From Fen-1258 sp027348115 (GTDB lineage Bacteria > Bacteroidota > Ignavibacteria > Ignavibacteriales > Melioribacteraceae): a stretch of 15,109 nucleotides of DNA. The position numbers and the translations under genes are program-made. The stretch is from contig DAIEQA010000175.1 of assembly GCA_027348115.1 (NCBI GenBank), positions 1 to 15,109 on the forward strand, read 5' to 3'. Within the stretch, counting starts at the first letter, position 1; each line of letters starts with the position of its first letter. A model generated the notes under the pieces. It did not search any database. It saw only the letters and a program-made list of their open reading frames with translations, and had not been told where the DNA came from. This document shows, one piece after another, positions 7,930 through 13,598 of this stretch.

Positions 7930-8339
7930 TTACCTCGTTGTTAAGTACGCAATGTAAATTCCTGTTAGAGAAACGAACACGCTTAATAAAATATTTATTG
8001 ATCCGTACAATACCTGGCCGTCTTTAAACAAGTTAAATGTTTCAAGAGAAAAAGTTGAAAAGGTAGTAAACCCGTCGCAAAGGCCTATCCCTATAAATAA
8101 TTTTAATGACGGGCTAATTAATTCTTTTTCGTCCAATCCGAAAATCATCATCCCAAGAATAAAACTGCCGAGTATGTTAATAATAAGAATGCCGAGAGGA
8201 AAATAGGGCGAGAAATATTTTTGATTGTGGGCGAAAGCCAGTAACGGAAAAATCCGCCTATTCCCGAACCGATAAAAACGATGAAGTATTTTATCAACTT
8301 ATGCTCTAATTTTTTTATCCTTATAACGAATTTAACCAT
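7930..8339 (-). pseudogene. crcB: Fluoride channel CrcB/Fluc with a one-base frameshift (broken gene or sequence error)
   Basis: CrcB exports fluoride as a dimer of small four-helix membrane proteins. Two overlapping minus-strand frames carry its two halves. Frame one (from the ATG at 8339) gives YFIVFIGSGIGGFFRYWLSP, the family N-terminus. Frame two gives SPYFPLGILIINILGSFILG, with the pore Asn region, then CDGFTTFSTFSLET, with the Phe-box and Na+-site motif, then a last membrane helix ending at 7930. The frames switch at about 8212-8222, in CAAAAATATTTCTCG. One missing A or T there would rejoin them as a 136-residue protein of normal length; 410 bases is one short of a multiple of three. 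The ATG at 8339 has AGGAA 7 bases upstream. Downstream, DUF190 starts 2 bases after the stop. It may be a true mutation, an indel error or transcriptional slippage. No canonical slippery heptamer is in frame. Confidence 0.88.
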
Positions 8340-8447
8340 ATATCGGTTCCTGGAAAAATTATTCTTTTATTTTAATCCCACGGTGTAACTAATTCTTAAT
8401 TGTCCGAGTCTAAACATGCAGAGAAACCATAAACATTGGAGGTTAGG
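8340..8447. other. Divergent promoter region between crcB and the DUF4097 gene
   Basis: This 108-base spacer must drive both the leftward crcB operon and the rightward DUF4097 gene. I checked the minus strand for the fluoride riboswitch (crcB motif) pseudoknot and see no match. Ribosome sites are visible at both ends: AGGAA at 8351-8347 for crcB and GGAGG at 8438-8442 for the DUF4097 gene. No confident -10/-35 or -7/-33 pair stands out. Confidence 0.45.
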
Positions 8448-9371
8448 ATGAAAAACGGGAAATTCAATAACTCGTGGCATGTCAAGTTTTTGATAATAAT
8501 GATAATATCGTTGATTAGCGCCACGATTTCTTTTGCGGATAGCTTGAGATTAATCAAAGAGAAAACCTTCCAGGTAAAGGATTGGCAAAATCTTTACGTT
8601 AAAGCCAGCGGGGCGGATGTAAAAGTTGAGAGCTGGGATAAGCCAGAAGTGTACGTAAAGATATTCGCGAATAAACGAGCTGAAGATAAAATGAAATTTG
8701 ATATCTACCAGGATAACGATGTTGTAAAAGTAATTGCGGAGAAGAAAGGTTCGTTCTGGAATTTTTGGGGAGGAAACATGAGCGTCCGTATTGAAGCATT
8801 CGTTCCCAAAAATTTTAATACTCATCTTGAAAGTTCTGGCGGAGATCTTGCTGTTTCCAATATTACCGGAGGATTTAAACTTTTCACTTCCGGCGGCGAT
8901 GTTAACACAAATAATCTAAACGGTAAACTACACGTGGAGACTTCCGGCGGGGATATTCATTTAAACAGCCATAAAGGTGAAATGGATATATCAACTTCAG
9001 GGGGCGATATTATTTGCAAAAATGTTCGAGGCGATCTCAAAGCTAAGACTTCCGGCGGCGATATTGATATTGATCTTACCGACGGTAAATTGGATGCATC
9101 AACGTCCGGCGGAGACATTCAAATTAACTACTCCGGCCAAAACCATGGCTTTGAAGCTTCGACTTCCGGCGGTTCAGTTAAAGTAAAATTGCCTTCCGAT
9201 TTTAAAGCGAAAGCTCACATGGAAACTTCCGGCGGCGAAATAGACAATAACTTCGGCAACTCAAAATCTATGCATGTATCTCATAGCCGGGTGGACGCGG
9301 AATTTAACGGTGGCGGACCTACATTAAATCTTGAAACGACGGGCGGTGATATTCAAGTAGATCAAAAATAA
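8448..9371 (+). CDS. Exported DUF4097-type protein with an 18-residue TSGGD repeat (predicted beta-solenoid)
   Basis: A 307-residue exported protein. The start at 8448 has GGAGG 5 bases upstream; an in-frame TTG at 8436 is less likely. A signal peptide covers residues 1 to about 31 (basic start, FLIIMIISLISA core, SFA-DS). Residues 32-125 form a strand-rich region that includes VKASGADVKVESWDKPEVYV. From residue 130 the S-G-G-D turn recurs at 130, 148, 166, 184, 202 and 220, exactly 18 residues apart, and then more loosely at 240, 261 and 298. Each unit has alternating beta-strand residues between Gly-rich turns, as in a beta-helix or DUF4097 adhesin-like domain. It is probably periplasmic or surface-attached. 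Related genes often sit near anti-sigma or stress loci, but no such partner is present here. Function is unknown. A hairpin terminator follows, so it seems to be transcribed alone. Confidence 0.85.
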   Translation: MKNGKFNNSWHVKFLIIMIISLISATISFADSLRLIKEKTFQVKDWQNLYVKASGADVKVESWDKPEVYVKIFANKRAEDKMKFDIYQDNDVVKVIAEKKGSFWNFWGGNMSVRIEAFVPKNFNTHLESSGGDLAVSNITGGFKLFTSGGDVNTNNLNGKLHVETSGGDIHLNSHKGEMDISTSGGDIICKNVRGDLKAKTSGGDIDIDLTDGKLDASTSGGDIQINYSGQNHGFEASTSGGSVKVKLPSDFKAKAHMETSGGEIDNNFGNSKSMHVSHSRVDAEFNGGGPTLNLETTGGDIQVDQK

Positions 9372-9380
9372 ATTTTTAAC

Positions 9381-9419
9381 GCGGCAGCTAAAAATTCAGC
9401 GGCTGCCGCTTTCTCTTTC
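9381..9419 (+). terminator. Hairpin terminator after the DUF4097 gene
   Basis: GCGGCAGC (9381-9388) pairs perfectly with GCTGCCGC (9402-9409) around a 13-base A+T-rich loop and is followed by a pyrimidine-rich TTTCTCTTTC tract. It begins 10 bases after the DUF4097 stop. This is a good intrinsic terminator, though the T-run is interrupted by C. Confidence 0.7.
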
Positions 9420-9520
9420 ACAGTATACTATTCTTTCTAAATTGTAAAAGAATCCTTTTTTAACTACTTTTTGATTGTGTTTGCAAAGAATAACTATCCG
9501 CAATCAAACTAAGGATTCAA

Positions 9521-9760
9521 ATGAAGATAGATTGGAATCAGTATCTGCAAAAGACGCTGAATATTACAATGTTTGAGAATTACGGTGTCGTTTACGGAAA
9601 AGAGAAGGGAGAACACCCCACTTTTTACGAAATAGTATTCAAAACCGGCAGACTTGTCGAAGCATTCGACGACGGTCTCCTGCTCGATGCGAAACGCGAG
9701 GATCAGAATTATAAAATATTTATTCCTTACAATTCGATAAAATGCGTAGAAATATTCTGA
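9521..9760 (+). CDS. 79-residue small protein of unknown function, overlapping the plug gene
   Basis: I do not recognise this family. The gene looks real: AAGGA stands 6 bases before the ATG, and the last 19 bases overlap the following signal-peptide gene in another frame. A short N-terminal helix (DWNQYLQKTLN) is followed by alternating strand-like segments: ITMFENYGVVYGKE, TFYEIVFKTGRLVEAFD, GLLLDAKRE, YKIFIPYNSIKCVEIF. The order of strands, the acidic turn and the closing I-P-x-x-x-I-x-x-V pattern resemble a small Sm/Hfq-like or SH3-like beta-barrel, but this is inference from pattern only. It has no signal peptide, so it is probably cytosolic. It is the first gene of the run that continues to lptD and may be co-translated with the T9SS plug-type gene. 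Confidence 0.75.
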   Translation: MKIDWNQYLQKTLNITMFENYGVVYGKEKGEHPTFYEIVFKTGRLVEAFDDGLLLDAKREDQNYKIFIPYNSIKCVEIF

Positions 9761-10998
9761 CCAGTACGAAAACATTATTCATATTTTTTGTAATTCTTCT
9801 TTTCACCGGGGATCTTTCCGCACAAGACTTTTTAATTAAAAGTCTGCGGGTCTATTCTTCGGCAGATCAAACTTCTTTTCCGTTAATTGATAATACCGAC
9901 GGGGGTGAAGGGCAGATTACTATAGAGTTTGACTTGCAGTCGAGCTATATGCCTTATCTAAATATTGTTTTCAAATTTTGCGATTCGAACTGGCAGCCGT
10001 ACGATAACGCCTTTCTTGCAAATCCCATGTACGACACCGAAAGAAATATTATGTTTGACCGGGTGCCGTCAAATATTCAAGGTGCATCATATCATTACCG
10101 CGGAGAGTTTCCAAACAATAATGTACAGTTCCCTTTTTCGGGGAAATGGAAATTTTTCATAGTCGATTCGCAAAATAAAAACCTGGTTTATGCTTCCGGA
10201 AAATTTTACGTTGTAAAACCTTCTGTTCAATTAAACTTTTCCGTTGATAAAGAAGGATTGCAGGGAGATATATCCCAGGCCTCTATCCTGCAAAGGTCTA
10301 TTTCAATTTCATCGGGATTTACATTACCGGACACGCTTTTTGCGGCGAACGTGTTGAAGGTGGAAATAGTTCAGAACCGAAAAATAGATTACCCTATTGT
10401 GATTGATAGGTTACTTTTTAATCATGATAGGTATTACGAGTGGAATGCAGCAAACAAGTTTACCTTTACCGCGCGTAATATTCGTCCAGGCAACAGGTAC
10501 AGGGAAACCGATCTGCGAAATTATTCAAAGTATAATACGCCTACAGTCGAGGCGAAATTAGGGGAGTTCGAAACTTCAAGTCTTTTCACGCGCCGAGCAT
10601 ACGATATTCACGGCGGAACAATTTTGGAAGATTTTAAAAATACTCGTGCAGATTATATGAATGTTGTGTTTCGGCTTCGAGCGCCGGAAGATGTTAAAGA
10701 TCCGATCTACCTTGTGGGCTCCTTCACAGATTGGAAAGTGCTTCCGGATTTCGAAATGTACGACGATAACGGCATGATGAATCTAACAATACCGTTGAAA
10801 CGCGGCGTATATGATTACGCCTATGTTACCGGATTTTTAAATGGCAATTCGGTGGAGAATATTAACTGGGAAATTTTGGAAGGCAACTTTTACGAAACTG
10901 AAAACGAGTACAACGTTTTTCTTTATTACCAGACGCAGGAAAAAGGCGGTTACGAAAAAATTATCGGTTATAAACGAATCAAAACCGGAGCGTTATGA
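9742..10998 (+). CDS. Type IX secretion system plug-type protein (DUF5103)
   Basis: A 418-residue exported protein of the DUF5103 family, now linked to the plug that closes the SprA outer-membrane translocon of the type IX secretion system. A signal peptide ends near residue 28 (FFVILLFTGDLSA-QD). The N-terminal domain begins IKSLRVYSS and carries the family pattern of an early beta-sandwich (GQITIEFDLQSSYMPYLNIV, then FKFCDSNWQPYDN), followed by SGKWKFFIVDSQ. The C-terminal domain (about 305-418) carries YMNVVFRLRAP, IYLVGSFTDWKVLP, LKRGVYDYAYV and LEGNFYETENEYNVFLYY, the pattern of the second conserved part. Family membership is clear, but its role in secretion here is inferred; no other T9SS gene lies in the window. 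No clear ribosome site precedes the ATG, fitting coupling to the overlapping upstream small gene. The stop overlaps the next ATG (ATGA). Confidence 0.85.
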   Translation: MRRNILTSTKTLFIFFVILLFTGDLSAQDFLIKSLRVYSSADQTSFPLIDNTDGGEGQITIEFDLQSSYMPYLNIVFKFCDSNWQPYDNAFLANPMYDTERNIMFDRVPSNIQGASYHYRGEFPNNNVQFPFSGKWKFFIVDSQNKNLVYASGKFYVVKPSVQLNFSVDKEGLQGDISQASILQRSISISSGFTLPDTLFAANVLKVEIVQNRKIDYPIVIDRLLFNHDRYYEWNAANKFTFTARNIRPGNRYRETDLRNYSKYNTPTVEAKLGEFETSSLFTRRAYDIHGGTILEDFKNTRADYMNVVFRLRAPEDVKDPIYLVGSFTDWKVLPDFEMYDDNGMMNLTIPLKRGVYDYAYVTGFLNGNSVENINWEILEGNFYETENEYNVFLYYQTQEKGGYEKIIGYKRIKTGAL

Positions 10999-12017
10999 GT
11001 ACGAAAAATTCTCAAAAGAAAATTAAAGTCGGCGTTATTGGAACCGGGCATCTTGGAAAGATTCATACAAAATTATTTAAGGAAATTGATTCCTGCGACT
11101 TTGTGGGAATTTACGATAAGGATCCTCAGCAATCTAAAAAGGTTGCAGAGGAATTCGGAGTTAAGCAATACGACAAAATGGAAATTCTTCTTAATGATGT
11201 AGACGCTGTTGATATTGTTGCTACAACAAGCGCGCATTACGATTTGGTGAAACAGTCGTTGGAGAATAAGAGACATGTATTTGTCGAGAAGCCGATTACC
11301 GCGCAAATATGGGAAGCCGAAGAAGTGATTAAAATTGCCGAACGTGAAAACCTTGTTCTCCAGGTTGGTCATATTGAACGCTTTAACCCGGCATTGATTT
11401 CTCTCGAAAATTATAAGCTGAACCCGTTGTTTATTCAAACAGATCGTTTGGCGCAGTTTAATCCGAGAGGTACTGACGTTGCCGTAGTTCTTGATTTGAT
11501 GATTCATGACATTGATATAATTCTTAGTCTTGTAAAAAGCGAAGTAAAAAACGTAAGCGCGAGCGGAGTGGCTGTTGTTTCGGATAATCTTGATATTGCC
11601 AACGCCCGCATCGAATTTGAAAATGGGGCTATCGCAAATGTTACGGCCAGCAGGATTTCTCAAAAGAAAATGAGAAAGATGAGAATGTTCCAAAGAGACG
11701 CCTACATCTCTCTCGATTTTCAAACCGGCGTTTCGGAAGTGTTTAGATTGGTCACGCCGGATAAAATGCCCACCACTCCTTTCATAACTTTTGGAGAAAT
11801 GGGCATCGGCGATAAAAAGAAAGTAGTGGTTTACGAACAACCAGACTTTAAAGAAGTGAACGCGCTTAAAACAGAATTGGAATCTTTCGTGCAGACAATA
11901 AGCAACGGCCAGCAGCCGGTTGTAAGCGGCAAAGACGGTTTGAAAGCGCTTCGTGTTGCAGAAATGATTATTCAAAAAATCGAGGAGTCGATAAAAAATT
12001 GCGAAAAATATTTTTAA
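10995..12017 (+). CDS. Gfo/Idh/MocA-family NAD(P)-dependent oxidoreductase
   Basis: A 340-residue cytosolic dehydrogenase. The N-terminal Rossmann fold starts KVGVIGTGHLGKIH (dinucleotide motif GTGHLG at 16-21). Glu98-Lys99-Pro100 (VFVEKPI) supplies the conserved active-site lysine. LQVGHIERFNPA and VVLDLMIHDIDI (Asp167, His171, Asp172) follow in the C-terminal alpha/beta domain. The combination HIERFNP plus DLMIHDIDI is typical of the subgroup found near lipopolysaccharide and lipid A genes, so a nucleotide-sugar or surface-sugar substrate is likely but not proven. It lies between two envelope genes and shares a four-base ATGA overlap with the plug gene. Its 3' end overlaps the following lipoprotein gene by 19 bases. 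Length is normal for the family. Confidence 0.9.
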   Translation: MSTKNSQKKIKVGVIGTGHLGKIHTKLFKEIDSCDFVGIYDKDPQQSKKVAEEFGVKQYDKMEILLNDVDAVDIVATTSAHYDLVKQSLENKRHVFVEKPITAQIWEAEEVIKIAERENLVLQVGHIERFNPALISLENYKLNPLFIQTDRLAQFNPRGTDVAVVLDLMIHDIDIILSLVKSEVKNVSASGVAVVSDNLDIANARIEFENGAIANVTASRISQKKMRKMRMFQRDAYISLDFQTGVSEVFRLVTPDKMPTTPFITFGEMGIGDKKKVVVYEQPDFKEVNALKTELESFVQTISNGQQPVVSGKDGLKALRVAEMIIQKIEESIKNCEKYF

Positions 12018-12598
12018 TTTTTTTGATCGTTCCTTTATTCTTCAGCTGCTCGGTAATCCAAACGGTTCAAAACGTTTCGAGATTGAAATACCGAATCCAA
12101 TCTGCAAATGATTACCGCGTTGCAAACGTAACAATCTCCGATAAACAATCGCTCAGGGATTTTTCTCCCGTAGAACTGTTAAGATTAACTGCCGGTTTGG
12201 CAAAAGGAAATCTTCCGCTAACATTTAATCTTAACATAGAAGCTAAAAACCCTAACGACGGCTCCGGCGGCTTTCCGCGCACGGATATAAGCATCGCATC
12301 ATTCCCTTGGCGGCTTTACATCAACGATAAAGAAACCGTAAAGGGAAATATCACCGACCCGGTTTTTGTTCCCGGTAAAGGAGAGACTGTTATAATTCCG
12401 ATTAAAGTTGAATTTGACATCGCAAAATCTTTTAAAGATAAAAGTCTTGAAGATATACTTTCGCTTCTTCTTCAGATCGGCGGGATTAGAGGATCGACAT
12501 CGAACCTGAAATTAATCGCTCGGCCTGTGCTTGGCACACCAATAGGAAATATTCGCTACCCGGATGGAATTACAATTGTTGATAAAACTTTTAATTAG
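11999..12598 (+). CDS. LEA14-type (WHy domain) lipoprotein
   Basis: A 199-residue predicted lipoprotein. The N-terminus MRKIFLIFLIVPLFFSC is a short lipoprotein signal peptide with Cys17 as the lipid-attachment residue (FFSC, a Bacteroidota-style lipobox). The mature part reads as a late-embryogenesis-abundant group 2 / WHy beta-sandwich: VANVTISDKQSLRDFSPVEL, then LTFNLNIEAKNPN with the typical Asn-Pro-Asn turn, then FPWRLYINDKETVKGNI and ETVIIPIKVEFDI. Such domains are small periplasmic or outer-membrane-facing beta-sandwiches without known enzyme activity. The start is TTG (11999), chosen because it gives the intact signal peptide and GAGGAG lies 11 bases upstream; no ATG is available. It overlaps the end of the oxidoreductase by 19 bases and is 8 bases from the kinase. 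Ligand or partner is unknown. Confidence 0.8.
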   Translation: MRKIFLIFLIVPLFFSCSVIQTVQNVSRLKYRIQSANDYRVANVTISDKQSLRDFSPVELLRLTAGLAKGNLPLTFNLNIEAKNPNDGSGGFPRTDISIASFPWRLYINDKETVKGNITDPVFVPGKGETVIIPIKVEFDIAKSFKDKSLEDILSLLLQIGGIRGSTSNLKLIARPVLGTPIGNIRYPDGITIVDKTFN

Positions 12599-12606
12599 AG
12601 GAAAGA

Positions 12607-13563
12607 ATGGCTAAGGTAAAAGCGGCGGTAGGTGTGGATCTCGGCGGAACGACAATAAAACTCGGTATTGTTGACCGCAAAGGAAAGATATTGAAGAAGC
12701 TTTCGATTGACAGCAAAGCTGAAAAAGGACCCGATGCGGTGACCAAGCAAATTATCAAAGGAGTAAAGCAAATTACGACAGATGATATTCGGATAATTGG
12801 AATAGGCGTCGGCGCTCCCGGTGTGATTAGCTTAAAAAAAGGTACGGTGCAAAACCCGCCGAATTTTCCCGGGTGGGGAAGAATTCATCTTGGAGACATT
12901 CTTAAAAAAGAATTCAAGTGTAAGGTCTTTGTGGAAAACGATGCCAATGCTGCAGCGATTGGAGAATTAATTTACGGCGCGGGCAGTAAGTTCAAAAATT
13001 TTGTGATGATTACTTTGGGAACCGGCGTGGGAAGCGGTATTATAATCGATAAGAAAATTTACCGAGGTGAATCCGGCGGGGCGGGCGAATTGGGACATGT
13101 TTCAATTGATACAATGGGACGCCAATGCAAATGCGGCTCACTCGGCTGCATAGAAGCTTATATAGGCAATAATTATTTAATTGAACGCGTAAAGCTGCAA
13201 CTGGAAGAAAGAAAAGATTCCAAGCTCTACAAAATGATTAACGGAGATTACAATTTGTTAACGCCGAAACTCATTAATGTTGCTGCAATTGAAGGATGCG
13301 ATTTTTCTCAAAGCGTAATTATAGACACGGGCACCAAGCTCGGTTACGCGCTCGCTGCCGCGGTAAACATTTTGGATATTACAACATTTATTCTCGGCGG
13401 AGGAATTTCCGGTTTTGGAAAACTATTGAACGAATCTGCCCAGACCGCCTGTAAAGAAAGATGTTTGAAACCGTTTCAGCCGAGAGTGATAGTAAAAACG
13501 GCAAAGCTGAAAAACGATGCCGGCATTAAAGGCGCGTCGGCACTTGTTTATTATAAATCGTAA
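12607..13563 (+). CDS. ROK-family sugar kinase (glucokinase-like)
   Basis: A 318-residue cytosolic kinase of the ROK family, likely phosphorylating glucose or a related sugar with ATP. Phosphate-binding motif DLGGTTIKLG lies at 11-20. The catalytic Asp112 sits in VENDANAAAIGE, and a second phosphate loop LGTGVGSGIIID at 137-148. The ROK signature follows: Glu161 and His164 in GAGELGHVSID, with the zinc cysteines Cys174, Cys176 and Cys181 in CKCGSLGC. A further nucleotide motif is FILGGGISG. There is no N-terminal helix-turn-helix, so it is a kinase and not a ROK repressor. Exact sugar (glucose, N-acetylglucosamine or N-acetylmannosamine) cannot be fixed. GAGGAAAG directly precedes the ATG, 8 bases after the lipoprotein stop. 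It may supply sugar phosphate to the envelope genes around it (inference). Confidence 0.92.
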   Translation: MAKVKAAVGVDLGGTTIKLGIVDRKGKILKKLSIDSKAEKGPDAVTKQIIKGVKQITTDDIRIIGIGVGAPGVISLKKGTVQNPPNFPGWGRIHLGDILKKEFKCKVFVENDANAAAIGELIYGAGSKFKNFVMITLGTGVGSGIIIDKKIYRGESGGAGELGHVSIDTMGRQCKCGSLGCIEAYIGNNYLIERVKLQLEERKDSKLYKMINGDYNLLTPKLINVAAIEGCDFSQSVIIDTGTKLGYALAAAVNILDITTFILGGGISGFGKLLNESAQTACKERCLKPFQPRVIVKTAKLKNDAGIKGASALVYYKS

Positions 13564-13598
13564 TTTTATTGTGTTACCCGAAAAATTCTTATTGAAGA

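Noticed and set aside
8205..8225. Programmed -1 ribosomal frameshift in crcB
   Set aside because: The A-rich stretch does not form a canonical X-XXY-YYZ heptamer in the zero frame, and splitting a 136-residue channel this way has no precedent I know of; an indel or polymerase slippage is simpler.
8340..8447. Possible fluoride riboswitch ahead of crcB
   Set aside because: The minus-strand leader lacks the conserved G-rich start and pseudoknot pairing of the crcB RNA motif, as far as I can tell by eye.
8835..9353. Regular 54-base repeats that could look like a CRISPR or tandem array
   Set aside because: They are in frame inside a coding gene, only a short core is repeated, and the intervening bases encode consistent beta-strand residues.
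11073..11975. 300-codon open frame on the minus strand within the oxidoreductase gene
   Set aside because: It lies wholly opposite a clear Gfo/Idh/MocA gene, has no family pattern, and is rich in Phe/Asn/His as expected of an antisense shadow.
12607..13563. ROK protein as a transcriptional repressor
   Set aside because: There is no N-terminal helix-turn-helix; the protein begins directly with the kinase phosphate-binding motif.
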